A DNA stretch of 64,000 nt from Brevibacterium moorei (GTDB lineage: Bacteria; Actinomycetota; Actinomycetes; Actinomycetales; Brevibacteriaceae). This document shows positions 16,143-25,015 of the stretch, in pieces. The translations under genes and the position numbers were made by a program. The notes below the pieces were generated by a model. The model worked only from the letters and a program-made list of their open reading frames with translations. It did not search any database and was not told the DNA's origin. Positions within the stretch are counted from its first letter, which is position 1. Every line of letters starts with the position of its first letter. The stretch covers positions 1 through 64,000 of the forward strand of contig NZ_JANIJX010000020.1 of NCBI RefSeq assembly GCF_024580735.1. Direction: 5' to 3'.

Positions 16143-17972
16143 CTACTGCATCTTCCAATCGAAGTAGTTCCACAGCATGCCGGGGGCCACCGTGGTGGGC
16201 TTGATCCCCGTCAGGCCCTTCTTGTAGCCCACCAGATCGGGGGCCTGGAACAGGGGCAGGCCGTAGGCGTCATCGGCCAGCTGCTTTTCGATCTTGGCCT
16301 CGAACTGGCCCTGCTTCGAGGTGTCGAGCGTGCGGTGCAGCTCGCCGAACAGCTTGTCGACCTGCGGATCGCTGTACTTCGTGTAATTGTCCTGACCCGT
16401 GGTGATATGGCGGGTCTCCGGCAGGGTGGCGCCGGCATTGTCCGCGCTCCAGCCGAACAGGGCGGCGTCCCAGCGCGAGGAGTCCGACAGGTGCTCGCTG
16501 GCCTGCGCATCGGCACCGTCGACGACGTCGAAACCGGCCTTCTCCGCGCTCTCCTTCATGATCTGGAACTGCTGCTCGCGGCGGACATTGCCCTTGGTGT
16601 AGAGGATCCTCACCTTGGGCTTGGAGACGCCGGCTTCGGCCAGCAGTTTCTTGGCCGCCTCGGGATCGTTCTTGCTGTACTCTTTGGACAGGCCGTTGGC
16701 CGCGACCATCTCATCGTAGCCATCGGATCCGGGGACCTTGAGGTACGAATCGCGGACCACGGCCTTGTCGTTGAGCGGCTTGATGATGTCATCGACGATC
16801 TTCTGCCGCGGAACCGTCTTGAGGAAGGCCTGGCGGACCTTGAGCGCCTTGGCCTTGTCGCCGCCGTAGGTCTTCGGATCGAAGGGCCCGCCATTGGCGA
16901 AGGCCAGGTCGATGTGCTCGAAGACGGGGCTGTCGCCGTTTTGCATTTCGACCCCGTCGAGCGCCTCGATCGACTTGCGGATATCGGCGGTCGCCGTCGG
17001 GTTGATGAGATCGACCTCGCCGTTCTGCAGGGCCTGGACCGCAGCGGTCGGGTCCTGGTTGAAGCGGAAGGTCACGGTCTTGAACGCGGGCTTGCGCTCG
17101 CCCTCGTAGTCATCGCGGCGGGTCAGGGTGAGGAACTGGCCCTCCTGGAACTCCGTCATCTTGTACGGGCCGGTGCCCACCAGCAGATCCGGATCGTCCG
17201 GCATCTTGGTCATGTCGAATCCGGTGTTCCAGAAGTTCGCGATCTTCGCCAGGGCGGTCTTGTCGTCGTCCTTGAATACCTTGAGGATGGCGGCGTTGGC
17301 CTTGGCCGGATCGTCGATCCCCAGGGCCTTCTTCGCCACGATGTGGGCGGGCAGGCCGGAGTCCATCTGGGTCAGATTGAACTGCCAGTCGGCGAAGGGC
17401 TCCGCGTATTCGAAGGTCAGGGTCTTGTTCTCATCGGCGATCTCCGGGAACTTCTTGATGACCGCCAGGCTGGGCTCGCCGGCGTTGAAGACGACGTTCT
17501 CGCCCTTCTGCGCTTTGACCGCACCGGTCTTGTCCGCGACCTTGTCCGCGTCCTTGGTGTTGAAGTTACCGCTGCGCGCACCCCAGGCCAGGACCAGGTC
17601 CGCCGCCGAATAGGGCGTGCCATCGGACCACTTGGCCGTGTCCGCGATCGAGTACTTGACCTTCAGGGGGCTGTCGGAGACCTTCTCCACCGTGCCGAAG
17701 GACTTGTTCGGCTGCACCTTGAGGTCCGAGTCCGTGTAGCTGAAGGTGTCGTCCATGAAGTACTTGATCGTACCGTTGGCCGAGTTGCTGTTGCCCGTGG
17801 TCGAGTTCAGGTTCGACGAGTAGAACGCCGCGCTCTGCATGATCTTGATCTCGCCGTCATCGCCACTGCCGCCGGAGGCCGCTTCGCCTCCACCGTTGTT
17901 GGGCGTGCAGGCGGACAGCAGTAACGCCGATGTCACTGCGGCCGCGCCCAGGGCCAAGAAGTGCTTCTTCAC
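16143..17972 (-). CDS. Family 5 ABC solute-binding lipoprotein (oligopeptide/sugar-acid type)
   Basis: About 609 residues. The signal peptide MKKHFLALGAAAVTSALLLSAC has lipobox LSAC, so it is anchored outside the membrane. The rest is a full SBP_bac_5 protein (AKWSDGTPYSAADLVLAW near the start, FNQDPTAAVQALQNGEVDLI in the middle). Such proteins deliver peptides, or in some actinobacteria other solutes, to Opp/Dpp permeases, but no permease or ATPase is linked here. I prefer the GTG at 17972 over 17981 because it gives a canonical signal peptide. First gene of the minus-strand arm of the gluconate locus. Confidence 0.85.
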   Translation of the reverse strand: MKKHFLALGAAAVTSALLLSACTPNNGGGEAASGGSGDDGEIKIMQSAAFYSSNLNSTTGNSNSANGTIKYFMDDTFSYTDSDLKVQPNKSFGTVEKVSDSPLKVKYSIADTAKWSDGTPYSAADLVLAWGARSGNFNTKDADKVADKTGAVKAQKGENVVFNAGEPSLAVIKKFPEIADENKTLTFEYAEPFADWQFNLTQMDSGLPAHIVAKKALGIDDPAKANAAILKVFKDDDKTALAKIANFWNTGFDMTKMPDDPDLLVGTGPYKMTEFQEGQFLTLTRRDDYEGERKPAFKTVTFRFNQDPTAAVQALQNGEVDLINPTATADIRKSIEALDGVEMQNGDSPVFEHIDLAFANGGPFDPKTYGGDKAKALKVRQAFLKTVPRQKIVDDIIKPLNDKAVVRDSYLKVPGSDGYDEMVAANGLSKEYSKNDPEAAKKLLAEAGVSKPKVRILYTKGNVRREQQFQIMKESAEKAGFDVVDGADAQASEHLSDSSRWDAALFGWSADNAGATLPETRHITTGQDNYTKYSDPQVDKLFGELHRTLDTSKQGQFEAKIEKQLADDAYGLPLFQAPDLVGYKKGLTGIKPTTVAPGMLWNYFDWKMQ

Positions 17973-17987
17973 TTCTCCCACCTCTCC

Positions 17988-18044
17988 TGCATATGATTAC
18001 TTATGCATGGATCTCTAAATAGTATGAGTATTGTCACCATACTC
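17988..18044. promoter_or_regulatory. Divergent regulatory region with two palindromes
   Basis: The AT-rich space between the solute-binding protein and gluconokinase genes holds TGCATA-8-TATGCA (17988-18007) and GAGTAT-TGTCACC-ATACTC (18026-18044). The second has the short-arm, odd-centre form seen in GntR/FadR operators. These are the best candidates for binding by the regulator at 13402. Confidence 0.5.
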
Positions 18045-18147
18045 TATGAATAGGCAGATGGACAGGGCATAGTCAGAATGCGATACACCGACAGCCCGGC
18101 TCAGCAGCCCCCTCCCCAACTCAGCCCAGCAAAGGACGGAAACGGAC

Positions 18148-18813
18148 GTGAACGGAACTGAAATGGTCCCCGGCGACCCGGCCGGGACCTCGGTGCCGGC
18201 GACTGCGTCCGAAACGGACCAGGCCCCGGACGCCACCACCCCGCCCATCCTCGTGGTGATGGGCGTCTCCGGCAGCGGCAAGAGCACCCTGGCCACCCGC
18301 CTGGCCACGGCCCTGGGCTGGGACCTGGCCGAGGGCGATGACCTGCACCCGCAGGCCAATATCGACAAGATGGCGCTGGGTCACCCGCTCACCGACGCCG
18401 ACCGTGCGCCCTGGCTGGACCTGATCGCCGCCTGGATCGCAGAGCACACAGCTGCCGGCCGACCCGGAATCGTCGCCTGTTCCGCCCTCAAGCGCCGCTA
18501 CCGCGACAGGCTGCGCGCACCTGGCGTCATCTTCGTCCACCCGCACGGACCGCGGGCCACCGTGCACGAACGCATGCACCGGCGCCGCGACCACTTCATG
18601 CCCGAGTCCCTGCTGGACTCCCAGTACGCGGACTTAGAACAGTTGGCCGCCGATGAATCCGGCATCGTCGTGGACCTGGCACTGTCCCCGGATGCCCAGG
18701 CAGCCGAGGTCTTGGCCCGCTTGGGCCTGGCGGCCGCCGGTCACAGCGCGCCGGACGAACCGGCTTCCGCCCCCACAGCATCGTCATCGTCGTTCTCCGC
18801 TCGGAAGGAATAG
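18148..18813 (+). CDS. gntK: Gluconokinase
   Basis: Phosphorylates D-gluconate to 6-phosphogluconate with ATP. 221 residues: P-loop GVSGSGKST near 39-47, then EGDDLHPQANIDKM, the ACSALKRRYRDRLR motif and DHFMPESLLDSQ, all hallmarks of GntK. The family is about 170 residues; here an N-terminal tail of about 30 residues and a Ser/Ala-rich C-terminal tail are added. A later ATG at 18163 is possible. It lies 4 bases upstream of the 6-phosphogluconate dehydrogenase gene, which takes its product. Confidence 0.93.
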   Translation: MNGTEMVPGDPAGTSVPATASETDQAPDATTPPILVVMGVSGSGKSTLATRLATALGWDLAEGDDLHPQANIDKMALGHPLTDADRAPWLDLIAAWIAEHTAAGRPGIVACSALKRRYRDRLRAPGVIFVHPHGPRATVHERMHRRRDHFMPESLLDSQYADLEQLAADESGIVVDLALSPDAQAAEVLARLGLAAAGHSAPDEPASAPTASSSSFSARKE

Positions 18814-18817
18814 AGAT

Positions 18818-19825
18818 ATGCATCTTGGAATGATCGGACTGGGCCGCATGGGCGCCAATATCGTGCGGCGCGTGATGCGCGCCGGCCACACCTGCGTGGT
18901 CAGCGATGTGAACCCGGAGGCCGTCGCGGAACTGGCAGGTGAGGGAGCACAACCGGCGGCGGACCTCGGCGACCTCATCGCGCAACTGCCCAGCCCGCGC
19001 GTCGTCTGGCTGATGGTGCCGGCCTCGCTGACCGATGCGCTGGTCGACCAGGTCGCAGCGTTGCTGGAGCCCGGCGACATCCTGATCGACGGTGGCAACT
19101 CGAACTACCGCGACGACGTCGTGCGCGCCGGCCGCCTGGCCGAATCCGGCATCGAGTACATGGACATCGGCACCTCAGGCGGAGTGTTCGGCCTGGGCCG
19201 CGGCTACTGCCTGATGGTCGGCGGATCGGATCGCGCATTCGACACGATCGAGCCCCTGCTGTCCACCATCTCGCCGGGCACCGGCGACATCCCCCGCACA
19301 CCAGGGCGCGAGGGCGAGCGGGCCCCGGAGGAACAGGGCTATCTGCACTGTGGCAAGGCCGGCGCCGGGCACTTCGTGAAGATGGTGCACAACGGGATCG
19401 AGTACGGGATGATGGCCGCCTTCGCCGAGGGCCTGAACCTCTTGGAGAACGCGGATGCGGGCCTGCGTACAGCGGAGGACTCCGCCGAGGTCGCACCCCT
19501 GGCCGATCCGCACTTCTACGAGTTCGACATCGACACCGCCAAGGTCACCGAACTGTGGCGCCGTGGCTCCGTCGTGTCCTCCTGGCTGCTGGACCTGACC
19601 GCAGCAGCCCTGCAGGAGAACCCCACGCTGGATGGCCTGGCCGGGCGGGTGTCCGATTCCGGCGAGGGACGCTGGACCGTGCAGGCCGCAGTGGACACGG
19701 GTGTGCCGGTGCCGGTCCTGTCCGCCGCGCTGTTCGAACGCTTCGCATCGCGCGGTCAGGACCACTTCGCGAACCAGACCCTGTCGGCCATGCGCCAGCA
19801 GTTCGGCGGCCACCGCGAGCGCTGA
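18818..19825 (+). CDS. gnd: 6-phosphogluconate dehydrogenase, decarboxylating (short GndA/YqeC type)
   Basis: Converts 6-phosphogluconate to ribulose 5-phosphate and CO2. 335 residues, the short form, which often uses NAD. The cofactor motif is GLGRMG at 7-12; the substrate motifs are DGGNSNYRDD, IGTSGGVFGLGRGYCLMVGG and the catalytic lysine/asparagine in GHFVKMVHNGIEYGMM. A charged loop (near 160-172) is longer than usual. The ATG follows AAGGAATAGAG, which contains the gntK stop, so the two genes form one operon. Confidence 0.93.
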   Translation: MHLGMIGLGRMGANIVRRVMRAGHTCVVSDVNPEAVAELAGEGAQPAADLGDLIAQLPSPRVVWLMVPASLTDALVDQVAALLEPGDILIDGGNSNYRDDVVRAGRLAESGIEYMDIGTSGGVFGLGRGYCLMVGGSDRAFDTIEPLLSTISPGTGDIPRTPGREGERAPEEQGYLHCGKAGAGHFVKMVHNGIEYGMMAAFAEGLNLLENADAGLRTAEDSAEVAPLADPHFYEFDIDTAKVTELWRRGSVVSSWLLDLTAAALQENPTLDGLAGRVSDSGEGRWTVQAAVDTGVPVPVLSAALFERFASRGQDHFANQTLSAMRQQFGGHRER

Positions 19826-19849
19826 GCCCGGAACCGGCCTGAGCACCTG

Positions 19850-19911
19850 AACACGTCGTTTCCCCGTGCACACGTCCCTATAGGGACGTGTGCACGGGGA
19901 AACGACGTGTT
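19850..19911. repeat. 62-bp palindromic repeat, copy 2 (most perfect)
   Basis: AACACGTCGTTTCCCCGTGC... reads the same on both strands for the whole 62 bp, with centre GTCCCTATAGGGAC. It lies between the convergent gnd and hypothetical membrane protein genes. Same family as 13341 and 20547. Confidence 0.93.
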
Positions 19912-19928
19912 TTCGTGACGGACCGCGC

Positions 19929-20516
19929 TCAGCGACCGGCGGACACTGGCCTGAGTCTGCCGGTCTGGACGCAGAAGACGATGAACAGCACCAGGCCCAG
20001 CAGCGCCGCGCAGAACCCCAGGATCACCGCGCCGCCGATCAGCAGGCCCTCCACCAGGGTCTGTCCTATGGTGATGGGCTCTCCCACCTTGTAGGTCCCG
20101 GCCCCGTCACAGCGCACGATATAGGTGCCGTCCGCGGGGGCCTCGTAGGTGGCCGAGCCGTACCACCGGGTGCCGGAGTCGTCGTCATAGCTGTACGAGG
20201 AGTCGACTCGGGCGAACGGGGAGAGCTTCTGCTCCCTGGTATCGACCACCTCGCACTCATCCGCGTCCGTCCGTTCGTCCGCATATACGGAGAACCGGTC
20301 GCCGGACTCCAGCCGCAGTTCGATCGTCTCCGTGAACTCCTGATCCGTCTGTTTTCCCAGGACTCCGAATCCGGGGGTCAGCACCACCATGACCACCGCT
20401 ACGATGACGCCGATGATGCACAGGCCCACGCCCGACCCCAGCAGCCACAGCGACGCCTTGCCAAGCGGTGTCCAGGGCTTCTTTCGCGGCCGCTGTGGAT
20501 ATCCTCCGTACATCAT
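19929..20516 (-). CDS. Hypothetical membrane protein with two helices
   Basis: 195 residues, not recognised. It has a short basic N-terminus (PQRPRKKPW), a membrane helix near 22-48, an extracytoplasmic acidic domain of about 100 residues with one Cys pair (ECEVV ... VRCDG), and a second helix near 150-175. The external domain contains a beta-rich YEAPADGTYIVRCDG stretch. ATG 20516 is chosen over an upstream in-frame ATG that would begin inside the palindromic repeat; TAGTCT ends 7 bases before it, which suggests a leaderless mRNA. Confidence 0.7.
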   Translation of the reverse strand: MMYGGYPQRPRKKPWTPLGKASLWLLGSGVGLCIIGVIVAVVMVVLTPGFGVLGKQTDQEFTETIELRLESGDRFSVYADERTDADECEVVDTREQKLSPFARVDSSYSYDDDSGTRWYGSATYEAPADGTYIVRCDGAGTYKVGEPITIGQTLVEGLLIGGAVILGFCAALLGLVLFIVFCVQTGRLRPVSAGR

Positions 20517-20546
20517 GGGCCTCAGACTAACAGTGACCTCCGACAC

Positions 20547-20608
20547 AACACGTCGTTCCCCCGTGAACACGCCCCTATAGCAGCGTGTTCACGGGGAAAC
20601 GACGTGTT
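20547..20608. repeat. 62-bp palindromic repeat, copy 3
   Basis: AACACGTCGTTCCCCCGTGA... and ...CACGGGGAAACGACGTGTT around CCTATAG. It lies 17 bases after the stop of the iron permease gene and upstream of the hypothetical membrane protein gene. Same length and arms as the copies at 13341 and 19850. Confidence 0.92.
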
Positions 20609-20625
20609 TGGGCGACGGGCCCCTG

Positions 20626-22911
20626 CTACCCGCGCATCCGGCGCATCAGGTAGACGAAGTAGGGCGCGCCCACCAGTGCGATCATCAGGCCGGCCGGCAG
20701 CTGGGAGGGGGCGATGAGCGTGCGCCCCAGGGTGTCGGCGACCAGCACCAGCAGACCGCCCAGCAGCATGGACACCGGAATGATCCTCCCATGCCTGGCG
20801 CCCACCAGACTGCGCGCCAAATGCGGGGCGACCAGTCCGACGAAGCCCACCGTGCCCACCGCCACCACGGCCACCCCGGCCAGCACCGCGGCGATCGCCA
20901 GCAGGGTCAGGCGGGTCGCCTGGGGACGGATCCCCAGGATCCGGGGCGTGTCCTCGTCGACCGACATGAGGTCCAAGTCCCGCCGCAGCCCGGCCAGCAG
21001 CGGTATCGCCAGCACCAGCACAATGGCCACCGGCCAGACATCGGCCAGGGTCCGACCATAGGTCGTGCCCGACAGCCAGGTCATGATCCGCGGGGTCTGC
21101 CAGGGGTCGTTGCTCAACAGCAGATAGGTCGTCAGGGCGCTGAGCGCATAGCCCGTGCCGATGCCCACCAGCACGAAGCGGTCGGGCAGTAGTCCACCGC
21201 GCCAGGCCAGCAGGGTGATCAGCGCGAAGGTGGCAAGACCGGCCAGTACCGCCATGAGGACCATCGCACCCTGTCCCCCGCCCAGGAATCCGGTGGTGAC
21301 GACGAAGACCGCACCCAATCCGGCGCCGGCCGTGATGCCCAGCAGTCCGGGCTCGGCCAGCGGATTGCGCACGGTCCCCTGGACCACCGTGCCGGACAGG
21401 CCCAGGGCGGCACCGGCCAACACGGCGGCGGCGATCCGGGCGGCGCGGTCGTCGAGCGCATAATCGATGAGCCCGGGCGCGCGGCCCTGGATCCACAGGG
21501 AGACATCGCCCAGCTTCAGCCACAGGCTGCCGGCCAGCAGGGCGATGAGCACGCAGGCCACCAGCAGCACCGCCGCGACGATCACCGCGGCGGTGAAGAC
21601 CCGGCGGGCCCGTGCGGGACCCGAGCGAGCGGCAGAGGCCCGTCCCCTCCCCCACAGGCGCGCGCCCGGGCGAGCACCACCGTGCGTGGGGCGGCTGCCA
21701 CTGCGTGCGGGGCGGCCGGCCGGTGCGGCCTCGGCGGAGGAACCCGCGGCCGAGGCGTCGCGCATCCGCAGCGCCAGGACCACGATGACGATCCCGCCCA
21801 GCAGCGAGGTGGGGATGCCGGTGGGGATCGAGGTCGCGCCCTCGGCGCCCAGGATCCCGCGCAGCACGGCATCGGCCAGCAGGATCACCAGCGAGCCCAG
21901 CAGTCCGGCGGCGGGAATGAGGAAGATGTGCCGGTTCAGCGCCCGGATCTTGACCGCCAGCAGGCGTGCCAGCACGGGCGCGCCCAGACCCACGAAGGCG
22001 ATCGGCCCGGCCAGGGTGACGGACACGGCTGCCAGCAACACCGCGGCCAGGATCGCCACGATCCGGGTGGAGCGCACCGGCACGCCCAGGCCCGCCGCGC
22101 TGTCCTCGCCCAGGCCCAGCACGTCGAGTCGGCGGGCGAACAGCAGCGCCACCACGAGCACCACGACGATCAGCGGGACCGCGCGCAGCGAGGCGTCGAT
22201 GTTGAGCTGGCCCAGGGAACCCGAACCCCAGGCGAACAGGCCGGTGGTGTTCTCCTTGAACAGGATGAGCAGCATCGCAGTGCCCGCGTCCAGGGCCATG
22301 GCGATCGCGGAGCCGGCCAGGATCAGCCGGGTGGTCCCCGTGCCCGAGGTCCGGCCCGTGATCCCGAGGACCAGCGCGGCGGCCAGCAGACCGCCGACGA
22401 AGGCAACCCCCGAGGAGGCCAGCAGCGGCACCGTGATGCCGAAGGCCGCGACCAGGGTCAGAGCGAAATAGGCCCCGGCGGTCACCGCCAGGGTGTCGGG
22501 GCTGGCCAGCTGGTTGCGGGTGATCGACTGCAGCAGGCAGCCGGCCACGCCCAGGGCGAAGCCGACCAGGACGCCCGCGGCCAGGCGCGGCAGCCGGGAT
22601 CCGGAGAAGATCTCGTCTGCGCCCACGCCACCCACCTCGACGCGCGCGCCGAACAGCCCGCGCACCAGGTCCACGGCGCCCAGGCCCGAGGTCCCCTGCG
22701 TCAGGTGCCACAGTCCGGTGGCCGCTACGGCCACGGCCAGGACCACCAGCAGGACGATCCCGCCGGCGGCCCTGGCCGCGCCGACCCGCTCGGGGGCCCC
22801 GCCCTGTTCCGGGGCGATCCCCCGTGCCGGTGCCTCGGCCCGTGCAGCGCCGCCCTCCCGGTCGGTAGCGGCCCTTTCCGGACCGGCCGGCCGGGCCCCA
22901 TTGCGCTGCAT
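20626..22911 (-). CDS. Fused FecCD-type iron-siderophore ABC permease (two domains in one chain)
   Basis: 761 residues carrying two complete BtuC/FecCD permease domains, about 55-385 and 430-760. Each has the FecCD signatures (LPRLAAGVLVGFALGVAGCLLQ in the first, AAAVLAGAALGLSGTVVQG in the second; FVGLGAPVLARL and FVGLVAPHLARSL near their ends). It imports Fe(III)-siderophore through the membrane, as the fused FhuB does. A Gly/Ala/Pro/Arg linker of about 50 residues joins the halves. The ATG overlaps the upstream stop (TGATG), so it is the third gene of the operon. Confidence 0.92.
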   Translation of the reverse strand: MQRNGARPAGPERAATDREGGAARAEAPARGIAPEQGGAPERVGAARAAGGIVLLVVLAVAVAATGLWHLTQGTSGLGAVDLVRGLFGARVEVGGVGADEIFSGSRLPRLAAGVLVGFALGVAGCLLQSITRNQLASPDTLAVTAGAYFALTLVAAFGITVPLLASSGVAFVGGLLAAALVLGITGRTSGTGTTRLILAGSAIAMALDAGTAMLLILFKENTTGLFAWGSGSLGQLNIDASLRAVPLIVVVLVVALLFARRLDVLGLGEDSAAGLGVPVRSTRIVAILAAVLLAAVSVTLAGPIAFVGLGAPVLARLLAVKIRALNRHIFLIPAAGLLGSLVILLADAVLRGILGAEGATSIPTGIPTSLLGGIVIVVLALRMRDASAAGSSAEAAPAGRPARSGSRPTHGGARPGARLWGRGRASAARSGPARARRVFTAAVIVAAVLLVACVLIALLAGSLWLKLGDVSLWIQGRAPGLIDYALDDRAARIAAAVLAGAALGLSGTVVQGTVRNPLAEPGLLGITAGAGLGAVFVVTTGFLGGGQGAMVLMAVLAGLATFALITLLAWRGGLLPDRFVLVGIGTGYALSALTTYLLLSNDPWQTPRIMTWLSGTTYGRTLADVWPVAIVLVLAIPLLAGLRRDLDLMSVDEDTPRILGIRPQATRLTLLAIAAVLAGVAVVAVGTVGFVGLVAPHLARSLVGARHGRIIPVSMLLGGLLVLVADTLGRTLIAPSQLPAGLMIALVGAPYFVYLMRRMRG

Positions 22912-24044
22912 CACTTGGAGGCGGCTCCGGATGCCGAATCGGAGGCGGAGTCAGAGGCCGAATCGGCACCCGCGCCGGCCGCGTTGTCCTGGATGACCTT
23001 GACGAAGGCGTCGATGGCCTGTTCGCCGGACTTCGGACCGCCGGCGCCCCAGACACCGGCCGGGAAGGCGTAGGCGCGGTTGTCCTTGACAGCCGGCAGG
23101 TTCTTCCAGATCTTGCTCTTCTTCAGATCGGTCACGTAATTGTCGGCTTGGCCGTCGTCGCCGTAGAACAGGTTGGCGCTGCCCACGGCGGTCAGGCCCT
23201 CGATATCGGTCTGTGCCAGGCCATAGGCGGGATCCACGCCGCCGGAGCCGTAGCCCTTGTTGACCTCGTCGGTCCAGGCCCCCTGCATGCCCAGCTGTTC
23301 GCCCAGCTCGGTGAACAGCGCGCCCTTGCCGTAGGGGCGCACCACCACATTGCCGCCCTCCTTCCAGCCGTCGAAGAACACGAAGTCCTTCACCGGCATA
23401 TCGACCTTGGCGACCTTCTCCTTGGCCGTGGCCAGGTGGGAGTCGAAGTCCGAGAGCACGGCGTCGGCGCGCTCGGTCCGGCCGGTGGCCTCGGCGACCT
23501 GCTTGAAGACCTTGCGCATATTGTCCAGCTGGCCGTTCTTCGCGTCGGCGCCCACCGTCGCCAGGACCGGCACATCGCGCTCCTCGAGCTTCTTGAGGAT
23601 CTTGTCGTCCTTGGAGTACGCCTCGACGATGATGAGGTCGGGGTTGGTCCCGTAGATGGCGTCCAGGTCCGGTTCGCCGCGCTCGCCCACATCCTTGGTG
23701 GAATCCGGCAGCTTCTCCGCGCTGACGTAGGTCGTGTAGTCCTTGGTGCTGGCCGCGCCCACGGGGTTCACGCATAGGCTCAGCAGGTCCTCGGTCTGCT
23801 GCCATTCGAGGACCGCGACCCGGCTGGCCGGCTTGTCCAGCTTGACCTGGCGGCCCAGCATATCCGTCATGTCGACCGGGTCGGTCGAGGTCTGGGTCTT
23901 GTCGTCGGCGCAGTTGGCCGAGGCGGGGCTCGCCGAGGCATCTGCGCCGGCGTCCACATCGGTGGTGCCGCAGGCGCTCAGCAGCAGGGCGGTCGTGCCC
24001 AGTGCCGCCAGGGCGAGGCCGTGGCGGGTCTGAATTCTTCTCAT
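22911..24044 (-). CDS. Fe(III)-siderophore-binding lipoprotein
   Basis: 377 residues. The signal peptide ends in lipobox LSAC, then a short Ala/Ser linker, then a class III binding protein fold of the FepB/FhuD type (VAVLEWQQTEDLLSL, DLDAIYGTNPDLIIVEAY, a long helix around 170-200). It captures ferric siderophore outside the cell and delivers it to the fused permease. The C-terminus ends in an SAxDSASDSAS tail of unknown role. Start and stop overlap the neighbouring genes. Confidence 0.92.
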   Translation of the reverse strand: MRRIQTRHGLALAALGTTALLLSACGTTDVDAGADASASPASANCADDKTQTSTDPVDMTDMLGRQVKLDKPASRVAVLEWQQTEDLLSLCVNPVGAASTKDYTTYVSAEKLPDSTKDVGERGEPDLDAIYGTNPDLIIVEAYSKDDKILKKLEERDVPVLATVGADAKNGQLDNMRKVFKQVAEATGRTERADAVLSDFDSHLATAKEKVAKVDMPVKDFVFFDGWKEGGNVVVRPYGKGALFTELGEQLGMQGAWTDEVNKGYGSGGVDPAYGLAQTDIEGLTAVGSANLFYGDDGQADNYVTDLKKSKIWKNLPAVKDNRAYAFPAGVWGAGGPKSGEQAIDAFVKVIQDNAAGAGADSASDSASDSASGAASK

Positions 24045-24907
24045 CGTGTGTTTCCTTCTGACTGGTGGTGTTCGGTTACGCGCAGGTCGTGCCGGCTCAC
24101 CGGATCGATGCGCAGGTGTCCGGTGGATTCGTCCAGGTGAACGTCGACCCGCAAGTCGTAGGCGGTGCTGATATTGGTCGCGGTGAGTACGTCGAGGGCG
24201 GGGCCGGCCGCCAGAATCCGGCCGGCGTGCAGCAGGACCACATCGTCGGCGACGCGCGCGGCGTGGTCCAGGTCGTGCAGGACCACTCCAACGGCGACCC
24301 CGTAGTCCTCGGCCAGATCGCGGATCAGGTCGAGGGTCTCCGTCTGATAGCGCAGGTCCAGGTGATTCGTCGGTTCGTCGAGCAGCACGATGCCGGTCTC
24401 CTGGGCCAGACAGCAGGCCAGCCAGACTCGTTGCAGCTCCCCGCCGGAGAGCTCCCCGGCTGAGCGCTCCGCCATCGCGGAGACCCCGGTGATGTCCAGG
24501 GCGCGGTCCACCGCTGCGTGGTCGGCGGGACTCAGCCCGGCGAAGCGCTTGCGGTAGGGGTGGCGGCCGAACTCCACGACCTCGCGCACGGACAGTCCGG
24601 ACGGGGCCGAGCGGGTCTGGGCGAACAGCGTGACCTCGCGGGCGAACTCGCGTGGGCTCATGCTCAGCGCATCGCGCTCGCCGGAGCCGATGCTCACACC
24701 TCCGGATTCCGGGGAGTGCAGGCGCGCCAGGGTGCGCAGCAGCGTCGACTTGCCCGAACCATTCGGACCCACCAGGGCTGTGACCCGGCCGGGGACCAAT
24801 TCGATGGAGACACCGTGGACCACCTCGGTGCGGCCGAAGCCCAGGACCAGGTCGTGACCCGCCAAGCGCTGCGGAGTCCGCGTGTCCAAGGGTTCGAGTG
24901 CAGTCAT
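24041..24907 (-). CDS. Iron-siderophore ABC transporter ATP-binding protein
   Basis: 288 residues: Walker A GPNGSGKST, Q-loop FAQTRS, signature LSGGELQRV, Walker B IVLLDEPTNHLDL and H-loop VVLHDLDHA, with the FecE/FepC profile. It powers the fused FecCD permease. ATG 24907 is chosen because the fold begins soon after it and a DtxR-like box lies just upstream, so this is the first gene of the operon ATPase, binding protein, permease, joined by ATGA and TGATG overlaps. Confidence 0.93.
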   Translation of the reverse strand: MTALEPLDTRTPQRLAGHDLVLGFGRTEVVHGVSIELVPGRVTALVGPNGSGKSTLLRTLARLHSPESGGVSIGSGERDALSMSPREFAREVTLFAQTRSAPSGLSVREVVEFGRHPYRKRFAGLSPADHAAVDRALDITGVSAMAERSAGELSGGELQRVWLACCLAQETGIVLLDEPTNHLDLRYQTETLDLIRDLAEDYGVAVGVVLHDLDHAARVADDVVLLHAGRILAAGPALDVLTATNISTAYDLRVDVHLDESTGHLRIDPVSRHDLRVTEHHQSEGNTR

Positions 24908-24924
24908 GTATCGCCTATCGCTGG

Positions 24925-24943
24925 TGAGGTAAGCCGTGCCTAG
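24925..24943 (-). promoter_or_regulatory. DtxR/IdeR-like iron box for the siderophore operon
   Basis: TGAGGTAAGCCGTGCCTAG matches 12 of 19 positions of the DtxR consensus TTAGGTTAGGCTAACCTAA, including both AGGT/CCT half-site cores. It sits 18 bases before the operon start, as expected for iron-dependent repression. Confidence 0.6.
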
Positions 24944-25015
24944 GCAAGTGTAAGAAGATCGCGCTATGTCCGCAATCATGATGCCTAGACATTCGATACG
25001 GAGTTTCGGACAGAG

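Noticed and set aside
20522..23056. 844-residue minus-strand ORF and 463-residue plus-strand ORF over the iron permease
   Set aside because: Both overlap the FecCD fusion, are Arg/Gly/Pro-rich and carry no recognisable motif.
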